DNA of 64,000 nucleotides, taken from NCBI RefSeq assembly GCF_004752005.1, contig NZ_CP038493.1, forward strand, positions 496,001 to 560,000, written 5' to 3'. Both the position numbers and the translations under genes were made by a program. Positions 8,704-18,538 of this stretch are shown here, piece after piece (within the stretch, counting starts at the first letter, position 1; every line of letters begins with the position of its first letter). Under the pieces are notes generated by a model that saw nothing but the letters and a program-made list of their open reading frames with translations, did no database searches and had not been told where the DNA came from. Source of the stretch: Thalassotalea sp. HSM 43. Its GTDB lineage: Bacteria; Pseudomonadota; Gammaproteobacteria; Enterobacterales; Alteromonadaceae.

Positions 8704-9774
8704 TTATTTCACTAAGGTGGCCGATTCGCTGTTTGTTGCACAGCCCTTGCCAGTGTTAGTGTCCACGGCACATTGGTAGACTCGGACATAATCGATAGCA
8801 AATCGCTGTGGAAATACTGACGGGTCGATGCCGGTTTCATTAACCTTTTCTGGCCATGCACCACCTACAGCAAAATTGATGAGCAGATGAAACCTTTCAT
8901 TAAATGGCGCATCACCACCGCGTTGTTGCCATTGACCGCTGTCATCTTTAAATTTGCTGTACCAGTGTTCAGAGGTTTGCGTTGCGTAATGGATATCATC
9001 AATATACCAACGGATCTCTCCTTGTTCCCATTCGATCGCATAGGTATGAAAGCCATCGCCAGGGCTTAGTTTATCACTGAGCTTCACACCGGTTCCTGTA
9101 TAGACGTTATTTGGCCACATAGCGCCATAATGCAATGTGCCATGCACTCGTGTCTCAGGCGTGCCTGCAGCGTCTCCAGGAGCATCAGAAGCAGCCCCAA
9201 GGTTTACCGCCTCCATAATATCGATTTCACCGGAGCTGGCCCAAGTGCCGTATAACCAATCGGTTGGCAGCATCCAGATAGCAGGCCAAGTGCCCTGACC
9301 TTGTGGCAGTTGAGCGCGGATTTCAAAACGACCGTATCGCCAGTCACCTTTATCTTTACTGCGTAACCGCGCAGATGTGTAGGGTAAGGTTCGAGTGTCT
9401 GTGGTTGAGTACTGTTTGTCATCATCATGCTTAGCAGGCCCTTGAAACTCTTCCTTAAACGCCTGAATAATTAACATATCGTTTTCAATAAAGGCGTTTT
9501 TAGCACGCTTGGTATAGCATTGCTTTTCATCATTACCGCCACCATGGCAATTGACTTCAAATGACCATTTTTGTAAATCAATTTGCTCGCTGGAAAACTC
9601 ATCTTGCCAAACCAACTGCCAGTGTTCACTTTTTGCTTTGGCATTATCATTAGACAGTACTTTCACGGTTTTCGCTGACGCGGTTTCTAAGTCGGCGGCA
9701 ATAGCCCCATGATTTGCTAAGCAAGTTAATGCCAATATCACGACAAATGATTTTGTCCAATTATGTTGTTGCAT
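8704..9774 (-). CDS. GH16 beta-1,3-glucanase, secreted single-domain
   Basis: 356 aa with an N-terminal signal peptide (hydrophobic 10-26, ending GAIAA). It is a compact GH16 domain with E183-I-D185-I-M-E188 in SSGEIDIMEA as nucleophile, assisting Asp and acid/base, and WPAIWMLP just before it. It lacks the extra modules of the neighbouring GH16, so it probably handles soluble or short beta-1,3-glucan. It is preceded by a terminator for the GH3 gene and has no LacI operator in its own 75-bp upstream region, so it may be transcribed separately. Confidence 0.9.
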   Translation of the reverse strand: MQQHNWTKSFVVILALTCLANHGAIAADLETASAKTVKVLSNDNAKAKSEHWQLVWQDEFSSEQIDLQKWSFEVNCHGGGNDEKQCYTKRAKNAFIENDMLIIQAFKEEFQGPAKHDDDKQYSTTDTRTLPYTSARLRSKDKGDWRYGRFEIRAQLPQGQGTWPAIWMLPTDWLYGTWASSGEIDIMEAVNLGAASDAPGDAAGTPETRVHGTLHYGAMWPNNVYTGTGVKLSDKLSPGDGFHTYAIEWEQGEIRWYIDDIHYATQTSEHWYSKFKDDSGQWQQRGGDAPFNERFHLLINFAVGGAWPEKVNETGIDPSVFPQRFAIDYVRVYQCAVDTNTGKGCATNSESATLVK

Positions 9775-9848
9775 AGTTATTCCTTATGCTTTTGATGTTC
9801 TGGGTGCTTTATTATTTATCGCTTTTTGTAGGGTGTTTGTCCATAAAA

Positions 9849-9876
9849 AAACCCTTGAGAATGCACTCAAGGGTTT
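9849..9876 (-). terminator. Rho-independent terminator after GH3
   Basis: Stem AAACCCTTGAG / CTCAAGGGTTT, followed on the minus strand by a T tract. It lies just after the GH3 stop. Confidence 0.8.
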
Positions 9877-9919
9877 GATATGAATTGCAATGTAATTCAG
9901 TTCATTACAACGCTTTACT

Positions 9920-12508
9920 CTATTGACAGCTTAGTGTTGCTGAAGCGACGGCATTAGGAACAAGCTTAATCTCGCTAAGACCTAGCTCCATGGTGCCATC
10001 TGTGGTTAACTCAAACGGTGTATGTAAATCCGCAAAGCTCATACCAGCCTGTTTGAAACACTGTAAGTCAACCGTGATTTTTTCCCAGCTATTCGGTGCC
10101 AGCGCATTGATTTGCTCAGTGATGTCGATACGACCTCCACACTCTTGCTCACCTTCGCCTTCACACAACATGCTGAGCATAACTTTACCACTTGGGCGCT
10201 GCATCACATTGGCTTCAAAACTCACTACCGCGTTAACTTCTAGTTGAGAACGCAAATCTTCACGGAAACCACCAAAACTGCTGATACGAACACCGGCATT
10301 TTCGCTGCCATCAAAGCTTAATTTACGTGCGTCTTCTTGTACGACTTTATCAATCGTACGGTAGCTTAGCGCACCAACTTGATGAGTATTCGAGGTAATG
10401 GACAGCAGTTCCTCACCAGACATTAATGTCATCAACCATGGTTTGTGCATTTGCCCTGTAAACAGTTTCAACTCTGCTGCTTTGCTTAGATCAACCTTCA
10501 CCGTGTCTTCTAAATCGTCAGCCAAGACATTTTCGTCACCGTATTGCAAACCAAAACCATATGGTAATAATGGGCTGTAATCTGCATCATGACGGTTTAC
10601 CGTGGTTTGATCCGGGTCTTTAGGCCATGAGAACGACAACTTACCAACAAAGTCGTTTTGCACACTGTCATCAGCGTTAGCCAAAATCACTTCAGCAACA
10701 CCATTACCTTCAGAGCCTGGCAGCCATGCTGCAACAAACGCGTCCGATGCATTCAGCTCAGCGTTAACCCACATTGGGCGACCACTGATAAATACCGCTA
10801 CCACCGGAATGCCTTGCTGTTGTAAAGATTTTAGCAATGCCAAATCGGTTTTCTCACCGCGTTGATAGTCTAGATTGTCTCTATCACCATGACCTTCAGC
10901 ATATGGGTCTTCACCAAACACAACAATGGCGACATCAGGCTTTTCGCTAAAGCTGCCATCAGCACTTAAAGTAACCTTGCCACCTGCGGCACTCACTTGT
11001 TCGTTAATGCCATCATAAATCGATGTGCCACCAGGGAAGTCATCGTTGGTGTTGTTGGTACCTTGCCACGTAATTGTCCAACCACCGGATTGTTTACCAA
11101 TGTTGTCAGCACCATCACCGGCCATCAAGATATGTTGTTTCGGTGATAAAGGTAAAATATTGCCTTTGTTTTTCAACAGAACCAAAGACTCTCGAACCGC
11201 TTGACGGGCAACATCACGATGCTCTTGTGCGCCAATCAACTCGGTTTTACCCGAAAAAGGACGTTTTGCAGGGCTTGGCTTTTCAAATAAGCCGGCGCGA
11301 ACCTTAACGCGTAAAATTCGCGCAACCGCATCATCAATACGACTCATGGCGATTTCACCAGAATTGACCTGAGCAATGGTATTTTCATACAAAGGCTTCC
11401 ATGCAGCTGTAGGTACCATAAAGATATCTAAACCGGCATTTACCGCTTGTGCACAGCTTTCATTTGTACAGCCTTTAACTTGACCGTGACCATTCCAGTC
11501 ACCGACGACAAAACCATCAAAGCCCATTTGTGTTTTTAACACGTCAGTAAGCAGATACTTACTGCCATGGTTTTTCTCACCATGCCAACTATTAAACGAG
11601 GCCATCACTGACTGTGAACCAGCGCTTAAGCCACCAACATAACCTTGGGCATGAATATCAAACAATTCTTGCTCGCTGGCGATATTATCGCCTTGATCGT
11701 CACCTTTTTCGGTTCCGCCGTCACCGATAAAATGCTTAACAGTGGAGATAACACGTTTGTCACTTAAGAAGTCACCATCGGCATGGCCTTGCAAACCTTT
11801 AACAATGGCAGCAGAGTAATCACGAACGATGTCTGGATCTTCCGAGTAGCCTTCATAGGTGCGTCCCCAACGATCGTCACGTACAACGGCAACTGTTGGC
11901 GCAAATACCCAGTCAATGCCGGTAACCATAACTTCAGTTGCCGTAATCGCTGCTATTTTTTCAATAAGATCAGAATTATTCGCCGCACCTAGACCTATGT
12001 TGTGTGGAAACAAGGTTGCACCAACAACGTTGTTGTGGCCATGCACTGCATCTGTACCCCACATGGTTGGGATATTTGAACCATCAACACTATCGTCGAT
12101 AGATGCCTGATACATGTCCTCGGCAAGTTTTATCCAGTCTTGTGGTGTTGACTGTTTATTATTGTTTGGAAACGCACCACCACCGTTTAGATACGATCCA
12201 AAGCCATACTTACGCATATCTTCAATGGTGATATCACGAATTTCCGGCTGGATCATTTGCGCAACTTTTTGCTCTAGCGTCATTGTCGCCAAAATATCGC
12301 TTACACGCTTTTCAACGGCGTCGTCTTGCTTTACGGCAATATCGAGTTTCGGCCAGATGTCTAAATTTCTGCCAGTTGCATCAGCAGCAACAGGTGTTTC
12401 GACCTTTGCTTCTTCTGGACTTGCTGATTGAGTTGCCTTTTGACCACACCCGGCAACAACCATCGCCAGCGTGGTAGACAAAGCAATTTTGCTAATTTTT
12501 GTGTTCAT
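9920..12508 (-). CDS. GH3 exo-beta-glucosidase, ExoP-like lipoprotein
   Basis: 862 aa from ATG 12508, which has an AGGAAA ribosome site and gives a lipoprotein signal MNTKISKIALS...VVAGC. A longer frame from 12547 overlaps the upstream stop and would bury the signal. GH3 N-domain with KHFIGDGGTEKGDDQG and nucleophile Asp337 in GFVVGDWNG. GH3 C-domain follows, then a C-terminal galactose-binding-like domain of about 170 aa as in ExoP-type marine beta-1,3/1,4-glucosidases. It releases glucose from laminari-oligosaccharides, probably at the outer membrane. It forms an operon with the importer directly upstream. Confidence 0.9.
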   Translation of the reverse strand: MNTKISKIALSTTLAMVVAGCGQKATQSASPEEAKVETPVAADATGRNLDIWPKLDIAVKQDDAVEKRVSDILATMTLEQKVAQMIQPEIRDITIEDMRKYGFGSYLNGGGAFPNNNKQSTPQDWIKLAEDMYQASIDDSVDGSNIPTMWGTDAVHGHNNVVGATLFPHNIGLGAANNSDLIEKIAAITATEVMVTGIDWVFAPTVAVVRDDRWGRTYEGYSEDPDIVRDYSAAIVKGLQGHADGDFLSDKRVISTVKHFIGDGGTEKGDDQGDNIASEQELFDIHAQGYVGGLSAGSQSVMASFNSWHGEKNHGSKYLLTDVLKTQMGFDGFVVGDWNGHGQVKGCTNESCAQAVNAGLDIFMVPTAAWKPLYENTIAQVNSGEIAMSRIDDAVARILRVKVRAGLFEKPSPAKRPFSGKTELIGAQEHRDVARQAVRESLVLLKNKGNILPLSPKQHILMAGDGADNIGKQSGGWTITWQGTNNTNDDFPGGTSIYDGINEQVSAAGGKVTLSADGSFSEKPDVAIVVFGEDPYAEGHGDRDNLDYQRGEKTDLALLKSLQQQGIPVVAVFISGRPMWVNAELNASDAFVAAWLPGSEGNGVAEVILANADDSVQNDFVGKLSFSWPKDPDQTTVNRHDADYSPLLPYGFGLQYGDENVLADDLEDTVKVDLSKAAELKLFTGQMHKPWLMTLMSGEELLSITSNTHQVGALSYRTIDKVVQEDARKLSFDGSENAGVRISSFGGFREDLRSQLEVNAVVSFEANVMQRPSGKVMLSMLCEGEGEQECGGRIDITEQINALAPNSWEKITVDLQCFKQAGMSFADLHTPFELTTDGTMELGLSEIKLVPNAVASATLSCQ

Positions 12509-12539
12509 AGTTTCTTTTCCTAAGATAATGAATCTTTGC

Positions 12540-13796
12540 TTAGACATGTTTTGGCACAGAGCCTTTCAAACCGTAATAGGCAATAAATGCGTAACAGATT
12601 ATCGGTAAGAAGAAAGACATTTGCACGCCCATCGAATCTGCTAAAAAGCCCTGAATAACAGGAACGATGGCACCACCAACAATCGCCAAACATAAAATAC
12701 CAGACCCTTGCGAGGTATGACGACCCAAGCCGGTAACCGCTAATGAGAAAATTGTTGGGAACATAATCGAGTTACATAGACCTACCAACAAAATAGACCA
12801 CATTGCGACATTACCTTCGGTCATCATGGTCACCACAATTAATACCATCGCGGCAACCGCATTAAATGCTAAAGCTTTACCTGCAGCAACTTTCTGCATT
12901 GCTAGACCACCAATAAAGCGACCTACCATAGCACCACCCCAGTAATAGGCGATGTATTTCGCCGCCGCGGCTTCGGTCTCAAGACCTTCAATATTTAATT
13001 CATGAAAGTAGTTAACCAAAAAACTACCGATGGCGACTTCAGCACCTACGTAAACAAAGATACCTACCGCACCAAGTACAAGGTGTGAGTAGCCCCAAGC
13101 ACTGCCGACTTGCTTTGATGTTTTTTCATGGGCTTGCTGCTCTTCAATGTGTGGTAACTTCAACCAAGCGAAAATAGCAGCAAGAACAAGTAGCATGGCA
13201 GCCAACATAACATACGGCATTTGCACTGCCGCCGCTTTTTCTTGCGCAGTAGCCATGGCACCCGCGGCTTCATTTAAGATAAGGTAAGCACCAAAAAATG
13301 GTGCAACAGTAGTACCTAACGAGTTAAAGGCTTGGGTTAGTGTTAAACGTGAAGAGGCGGTTTCAGGGCGACCCAAACAGCTTACATATGGGTTCGCTGA
13401 TACTTGCAAAATAGTGATACCAGAGGCCAACACAAATAACGCAAACAAGAATACCGGATAACTGTGCATTGATGCCGCAGGGTAAAATAACAAACAACCA
13501 ACAGCAGCAATAATTAACCCGGTTACGATACCGCGTTGGAACCCGACTTTTTTAACTAACGAGCCAGCGGGTAGTGAGACAATAAAATAAGCCCCAAAAA
13601 AACAAAATTGCACTAGCATGGCTTGTGCGTATGAAAGGTCAAAAATGCCTTTAAGGTGAGGGATCAAGATGTCATTTAGACAAGTAATAAACCCCCACAT
13701 AAAGAAAAGTGATGTTAGTGATGTTAAAGCAAAACGGTAATCGACATTTACACCGTTATTACTTTGTACAGAACCCGTAGGAAGCGACGAGGCCAT
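12540..13796 (-). CDS. FucP/GluP-type MFS sugar:H+ symporter
   Basis: 418 aa with 12 predicted membrane helices. [21 protein letters not shown] at the N-terminus is the hallmark of the fucose/glucose-galactose (FHS) subfamily. Located upstream of GH3 in the same direction, it most likely imports glucose released by the periplasmic or surface hydrolases; that is inferred from context. It is divergent from the GH1 gene across a 230-bp control region with two LacI-type operators. Confidence 0.85.
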   Translation of the reverse strand: MASSLPTGSVQSNNGVNVDYRFALTSLTSLFFMWGFITCLNDILIPHLKGIFDLSYAQAMLVQFCFFGAYFIVSLPAGSLVKKVGFQRGIVTGLIIAAVGCLLFYPAASMHSYPVFLFALFVLASGITILQVSANPYVSCLGRPETASSRLTLTQAFNSLGTTVAPFFGAYLILNEAAGAMATAQEKAAAVQMPYVMLAAMLLVLAAIFAWLKLPHIEEQQAHEKTSKQVGSAWGYSHLVLGAVGIFVYVGAEVAIGSFLVNYFHELNIEGLETEAAAAKYIAYYWGGAMVGRFIGGLAMQKVAAGKALAFNAVAAMVLIVVTMMTEGNVAMWSILLVGLCNSIMFPTIFSLAVTGLGRHTSQGSGILCLAIVGGAIVPVIQGFLADSMGVQMSFFLPIICYAFIAYYGLKGSVPKHV

Positions 13797-13908
13797 AGTA
13801 TCTCCTGATTTTCAATGTGCTTCATTATTATTATGCGCTATTGTAGTTGAATCACTGAAAAAATTTAGTTGATTTACAATTCAATAAACAATAATCTTAG
13901 CTTATTCA

Positions 13909-13922
13909 TGTAAGCGCTTTCA
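13909..13922. promoter_or_regulatory. LacI-type operator (importer/GH1 intergenic region)
   Basis: TGTAAGCGCTTTCA, a hybrid of the two half-sites seen elsewhere in the locus (TGTAAGCG and CGCTTTCA). It lies between the divergent importer and GH1 genes. Confidence 0.8.
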
Positions 13923-13962
13923 CACTATTAAAGTAAATTTCCATGGTATAATCAACCAATTT

Positions 13963-13976
13963 TGAAAGCGCTTTCA
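13963..13976. promoter_or_regulatory. LacI-type operator near GH1 start
   Basis: Perfect palindrome TGAAAGCGCTTTCA, 54 bp from its partner centre to centre and about 53 bp before the GH1 start. Confidence 0.8.
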
Positions 13977-14028
13977 AAAAAGTTCACCAAATTCCATAAA
14001 TGGATGAGTCAAAAAGGTATTGTCAAAC

Positions 14029-15357
14029 ATGGCCAAGCTTCAATTACCAAGCAATTCTAAAATGCTGGATAAGTCATTTACATTCGGTGTTGCAACCGCT
14101 TCATTTCAAATTGAAGGCGGCAAAGAATACCGATTAGACTGTATCTGGGATACCTTTTGTAACACCGACGGTAAAATTGCCGATAGCTCAAACGGCGAAG
14201 TAGCTTGTGACCATTACAATTTATGGCAAGATGATGTCGCTTTGATTGACTCTTTAGGCGTTGATGCCTATCGCCTTTCTATTTCATGGCCACGTGTTAT
14301 GCATCAAGATGGCACATTGAATCAAGACGGTGTCGACTATTACCTAAACATTATTAATGCACTCAATGACCGTAACATTAAAGTTTATGTCACCCTATAT
14401 CATTGGGACTTACCACAATACCTTGAAGACACCGGTGGTTGGTTAAATCGCCAAACCGCTTATGCTTTTGCCCACTATGTCGACCTGATCAGCAAGGCTT
14501 TCAAAGGCAAAGTACATTCTTATGCAACCTTAAATGAACCATTTTGTTCATCGTATTTAGGTTATGAAATTGGCGTTCATGCGCCAGGTATCGTCGGTAA
14601 AGAGTACGGTCGCAAAAGTGCACACCACTTATTATTAGCGCACGGTTTAGCGATGCAAGTTTTGAAAGAAAACACGCCAGAGACCATGAATGGTATCGTG
14701 TTAAACTTCACGCCATGTTACCCAGCAAGTAACAGTGAAGCGGATTTGTATGCAACCGATTTCGCCGACCAATACTTTAATCAGTGGTATATCAAACCAA
14801 TCTTCGATAAATGCTACCCTGATATCATCAAAGATTTACCAGCCGAGCATCAACCTGATATTGAAGCCGGTGATATGGAGATTATCGGTCAGAGCATTGA
14901 TTTTCTTGGTATCAATTTTTATACCCGTGCCATTTATAAAGCACATCCAGAAGACATTTACGAGCAACTACCCGCTCCAGCGCCATTAACCGATATTGGC
15001 TGGGAAATTTATCCTAAGGCGTTTTCAGAGTTGTTGGTGTCACTGGATAGCAAGTATCAATTACCGCCAGTCTATATCACTGAAAACGGTGCAGCGATGG
15101 ACGATAGCATTGACCAAGGTGTTGTTAATGATGACGATCGCTTGAGCTATTACCAACAACATTTAAATGCCGTTAACGATGCCATAGAACAAGGTATCGA
15201 TATTCAAGGCTATTTTGCTTGGAGCTTAATGGACAACTTTGAATGGGCTGAAGGTTACTTAAAACGCTTTGGTATTGTTTATGTTGATTATGAAACGCAG
15301 CAAAGAACCATTAAAAAAAGTGGCTTGGCGTATAAAGAGTTGATTAGCAATCGCTAA
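14029..15357 (+). CDS. GH1 beta-glucosidase, cytoplasmic
   Basis: 442 aa from ATG 14029; a TTG three codons earlier is too close to the AAGG ribosome site. Acid/base Glu170 is in YATLNEPF and nucleophile Glu352 in YITENGAAM, with N-terminal FGVATASFQIEGG and C-terminal WSLMDNFEWAEGY, all typical GH1. There is no signal peptide, so it cleaves imported beta-glucosides or short laminari-oligosaccharides to glucose in the cytoplasm. It is the first gene of an operon with a GPH transporter and the LacI regulator. Confidence 0.93.
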   Translation: MAKLQLPSNSKMLDKSFTFGVATASFQIEGGKEYRLDCIWDTFCNTDGKIADSSNGEVACDHYNLWQDDVALIDSLGVDAYRLSISWPRVMHQDGTLNQDGVDYYLNIINALNDRNIKVYVTLYHWDLPQYLEDTGGWLNRQTAYAFAHYVDLISKAFKGKVHSYATLNEPFCSSYLGYEIGVHAPGIVGKEYGRKSAHHLLLAHGLAMQVLKENTPETMNGIVLNFTPCYPASNSEADLYATDFADQYFNQWYIKPIFDKCYPDIIKDLPAEHQPDIEAGDMEIIGQSIDFLGINFYTRAIYKAHPEDIYEQLPAPAPLTDIGWEIYPKAFSELLVSLDSKYQLPPVYITENGAAMDDSIDQGVVNDDDRLSYYQQHLNAVNDAIEQGIDIQGYFAWSLMDNFEWAEGYLKRFGIVYVDYETQQRTIKKSGLAYKELISNR

Positions 15358-15413
15358 TCAACTTATTGTATAGATAATACGCAATCGCGTTTCCCGTTGT
15401 AAGAGAAGTTGTC

Positions 15414-16739
15414 ATGATCAGTGTAAAAGAAAAAATTGCCTATGGCTTAGGTGATACCGCAAGCAACATCATTTTCCAAACCGTAATGATGTTTTTAATG
15501 TTGTACTATACCGATGTCGTTGGTCTCGATCCGGCGACCGTTGGTACCATGTTTTTAGCGGTACGTATATTTGATGCCATCACCGATCCATTAATGGGCA
15601 ATATTGCCGATAAAACCCGCACTCGCTGGGGCCATTTCCGCCCTTACCTATTATGGTTAGCCTTACCGTTTGCGATTATCAGTATTGTCACCTTTACCAC
15701 GCCAGATTTAGAAGGTACGGCTAAAATCGTTTATGCCTTCAGTACCTATGTATTGCTTATGGTGGCGTATACGGCGATAAATATTCCTTACTGTGCGCTT
15801 GGCGGGGTGATAACCGCTGACGCCAAAGAACGTGTTTCAGTACAATCTTACCGATTTGTGTTTGGTATGCTAGGTGGTGTTATCGTTGCCGGTTGTACCA
15901 TGCCTATGGTTGAGTATTTTGGTCAAGGCGATAGCGCCAAAGGCTATCAATACGCAATGACCATTATGAGCTTAATGGGTTTGGTGATGTTTCTGCTTTG
16001 CTTTGCCGGTACCAAAGAGCGCATCGAGCAGCCAAAAGAGCAGCAAGTTTCCTTCAAAGAAAGCTTAGCGTCACTTTGGAAAAATGATCAATGGCGCATC
16101 TTGTGCCTAGCAGCCATGTTCTTATTAACGGGCCAAGTACTGCGATTCACCCTCGCAGTGTACTACGTTAAATACTTCCTTGGCCGAGAAGATCTAATCA
16201 CCTCATTTATGACCTTAGGTGTGGTTGCCAGTATGATTGGTTGTGCGCTTGCCCAGCCATTAGCCAAACGAGTGTGTAAAATCAAAGCATACATCTGGCT
16301 ACAAACTATTTCTGCCATCATCTGTGTATTGAGTTTCTTTATCGCACCGGATCAGACCGTACTCGCGTTTGTGGCATTTATCTTTTGGAAGTTCTTCCTT
16401 GATATGGCAACACCGTTGCTATGGTCAAAAATGGCTGACACCATTGACTACGGACACAAGAAAACCGGTATTCGTATAACCGGCATGGTTTACTCTGGAG
16501 TCATCTTCTTTATTAAGATGGGCGTTGCCTTAGGTGGTGCTATTGCCGGTTGGTTGTTGGCTTATTACAACTATCAGCCTGATGCTGCACAAACCGAAGC
16601 AACCAAACAAGGTATCTTAATTTCATTTACTGTATTCCCTGCTATTGGCTCATTTGTAGTCGCCTGGGTAATGCGCAAATACACATTAGATACTGAGCAA
16701 GTGGTAAAAATTCAAAGTGAATTAACTAGCACTAGTTAA
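15414..16739 (+). CDS. GPH-family (MelB-like) oligosaccharide:cation symporter
   Basis: 441 aa with about 12 hydrophobic segments. The N-terminus has KIAYGLGDTASNIIFQ, and DPLMGNIADKTRTRWGHFRPYLLW is the signature loop of the glycoside-pentoside-hexuronide family. It sits between GH1 and lacI, 56 bp after GH1. Likely substrate by context: laminaribiose or a longer beta-glucan oligosaccharide, complementing the FucP-type glucose importer. Confidence 0.88.
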   Translation: MISVKEKIAYGLGDTASNIIFQTVMMFLMLYYTDVVGLDPATVGTMFLAVRIFDAITDPLMGNIADKTRTRWGHFRPYLLWLALPFAIISIVTFTTPDLEGTAKIVYAFSTYVLLMVAYTAINIPYCALGGVITADAKERVSVQSYRFVFGMLGGVIVAGCTMPMVEYFGQGDSAKGYQYAMTIMSLMGLVMFLLCFAGTKERIEQPKEQQVSFKESLASLWKNDQWRILCLAAMFLLTGQVLRFTLAVYYVKYFLGREDLITSFMTLGVVASMIGCALAQPLAKRVCKIKAYIWLQTISAIICVLSFFIAPDQTVLAFVAFIFWKFFLDMATPLLWSKMADTIDYGHKKTGIRITGMVYSGVIFFIKMGVALGGAIAGWLLAYYNYQPDAAQTEATKQGILISFTVFPAIGSFVVAWVMRKYTLDTEQVVKIQSELTSTS

Positions 16740-16793
16740 TATATTGTTACTAGGGTATGATTTGGCAATTTTAATGAACAATAATCGTTAGAT

Positions 16794-17795
16794 ATGGCAA
16801 CAATTTACGAAGTCTCTAAATTGGCAGGTGTGTCTTTGGCAACCGTTTCACGGGTTATGAACAATAACGCCAAAGTCAGTGATCGTACCCGCGCAAAAGT
16901 CCTTAAAGCAATGGAAGAGTTAGGCTACAGACCTAACTCTATTGCCCAATCTCTTGCATCAAACCGTACCAACAGTATTGGTGTTTTAGTTGCCGAATTA
17001 CACGGCCCATTCTTTGGTTCTATGATGTCCGGTATCGAAGCGGAATGTCGTGCCGCCGGTAAGCACGTTATCATCACCACCGGCCACAGTGATGAAGAGC
17101 GTGAAAAAGAAGGCATTGAGTTTTTAATCAGCCGTAACTGTGACGCCATTATTGTTCACAGTGAAGCCTTATCAGACGAATACCTGATCAAGCTAAGCGA
17201 AGGTAAAACGCCGATTTACTTAGTTAGCCGTTATATTGAAGGCATGCAAGATAAATGCATCAGCCTAGATAACTATCAAGGTGGTTATATCGCCACGAAA
17301 GCGCTGATAGACAATGGTCATAAAGACATTGCGTATATTGCCGGTCCGTTATTTAAAGGTGACTCTAGCGAACGTTTGAAAGGTCATAAGCAAGCGCTAC
17401 AAGATAACCAACTAGAATTTGATGAAAATCTGTTTTATGTGGGTGACTTTCGCGAAACCGGTGGCGCCGATGGACTTAAATTCTTTAGAGATAAAGGCTT
17501 TACTTTTTCAGCGGTAATTTGCGCCAATGATGAAATGGCATCCGGTGCAATGAAATACGCTCGAGAGCATGGTTACGATTTACCTAATGACTTATCGATA
17601 ATCGGTTTTGATAACGTCATTTTTACCAACTACCTATATCCTCGCCTAACGACGGTTAACAACCCTGTAGATGAAATGGGCCATATGGCAGCGCGCATGG
17701 TTTTACATGATGTGTACAAACAAAAAACCCTATCAATCCAGCGTGTATTTGAACCAACACTGGTTAATAGGGATTCTATCAGCGTAAAGGATTAA
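16794..17795 (+). CDS. LacI-family transcriptional regulator of the glucan locus
   Basis: 333 aa. The N-terminal helix-turn-helix (TIYEVSKLAGVSLATVSRVMNN) and hinge helix (PNSIAQSLASNRTN) are followed by a periplasmic-binding-protein-like sensor domain. It is the last gene of the GH1 operon and, with only 54 bp before it, is probably co-transcribed. Four central-CG palindromes in the locus fit this family, so it likely represses GH16, GH3/importer and GH1 operons until a glucoside inducer binds. Its tail overlaps the opposing lipoprotein gene by 4 bp. Confidence 0.9.
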   Translation: MATIYEVSKLAGVSLATVSRVMNNNAKVSDRTRAKVLKAMEELGYRPNSIAQSLASNRTNSIGVLVAELHGPFFGSMMSGIEAECRAAGKHVIITTGHSDEEREKEGIEFLISRNCDAIIVHSEALSDEYLIKLSEGKTPIYLVSRYIEGMQDKCISLDNYQGGYIATKALIDNGHKDIAYIAGPLFKGDSSERLKGHKQALQDNQLEFDENLFYVGDFRETGGADGLKFFRDKGFTFSAVICANDEMASGAMKYAREHGYDLPNDLSIIGFDNVIFTNYLYPRLTTVNNPVDEMGHMAARMVLHDVYKQKTLSIQRVFEPTLVNRDSISVKD

Positions 17796-18286
17796 CGCTT
17801 TTCGTTACTCGCTTCAATCTGTGCGGTTTTCACTTCGATAACTTTATAAATATCAGGTAAGGCCGCCAATATATATTCAATAGATTGATTTTGACTTGCA
17901 GCACCGGCTATTTCAGCATCACTTGCTAAGCAAACAAAATTCTTAATATCGTGTTCTTTTTGTTGGTTTAACTGTAATAACGTCTGTAAATCCGATTCAA
18001 AATTAGATAAATCTTGTCGCGCAGCGACGGCATCTTGCAAACCTTTGCGTTCAAGGTATTGGTATTTCTTTTCAATTTGCTCAACAACCACAGTATGCCA
18101 TTTTGATTCAAATATTTGCCTCTCTGGATCGCCCCATACAAAGTTTTTAGCTCTTGCGCTAATCTCAAGTATTTCTGAATCATTACACGGCGGTGGACCG
18201 GCCTCTTCCAATCCGCTGGAACAGGCTGACAATAATAGACTGCTTGTTAACAACGCCACTATGCCAATTTTGTTTCGATAATCCAT
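17792..18286 (-). CDS. Hypothetical lipoprotein
   Basis: 164 aa. Lipoprotein signal with lipobox LLSAC at about 18-22, then a mostly helical, charged region (EQIEKKYQYLERKGLQDAVAARQDLSNFESDLQTLL split by short linkers). No known domain is recognised. It converges on lacI with a 4-bp overlap of stop codons. Its role is unknown, and there is no evidence linking it to glucan use or to the adjacent sigma-factor regulon. Confidence 0.7.
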   Translation of the reverse strand: MDYRNKIGIVALLTSSLLLSACSSGLEEAGPPPCNDSEILEISARAKNFVWGDPERQIFESKWHTVVVEQIEKKYQYLERKGLQDAVAARQDLSNFESDLQTLLQLNQQKEHDIKNFVCLASDAEIAGAASQNQSIEYILAALPDIYKVIEVKTAQIEASNEKR

Positions 18287-18399
18287 TCTTTATCCTTGAA
18301 TTTATTGATATTTTCAAAGTATAGATCAGTGCAAAATTTTTGCTTTATGAAATTATTAAGCATGCAATAAGCGCAATAATAAAAAAATTTTCGCCATGC

Positions 18400-18428
18400 T
18401 GTAACTATTTACAGATAGTAAACGTATT
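18400..18428 (+). promoter_or_regulatory. Putative ECF sigma-factor promoter of the small secreted protein
   Basis: TGTAAC-N17-CGTATT. The same two hexamers with the same 17-nt spacing lie in front of the ECF sigma gene (20661-20689, minus strand). GTAAC -35 elements are typical of ECF promoters, including the SigF/NrsF group. Confidence 0.65.
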
Positions 18429-18456
18429 CGCTGTTAACCCCAACTTAGGGTTGGTG

Positions 18457-18474
18457 AGTCAGCGTCTGCTGACT
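18457..18474 (+). other. Hairpin in 5' leader of the secreted-protein gene
   Basis: AGTCAGC-GTCT-GCTGACT forms a perfect 7-bp stem in the roughly 105-nt leader between the ECF-type promoter and the start codon. A weaker AACCC/GGGTT pair precedes it. Role unknown. Confidence 0.45.
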
Positions 18475-18538
18475 GTTGTTCACCTATGTATACATGAGCT
18501 AGCTCAGCCCATAAATAAACGAAGAGGAACAGACAACA

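Noticed and set aside
18391-18428. Ordinary sigma-70 promoter for the secreted-protein gene
   Set aside because: No TATAAT-like element fits, whereas the ECF-type motif matches the sigma operon's own promoter in both hexamers and spacing.
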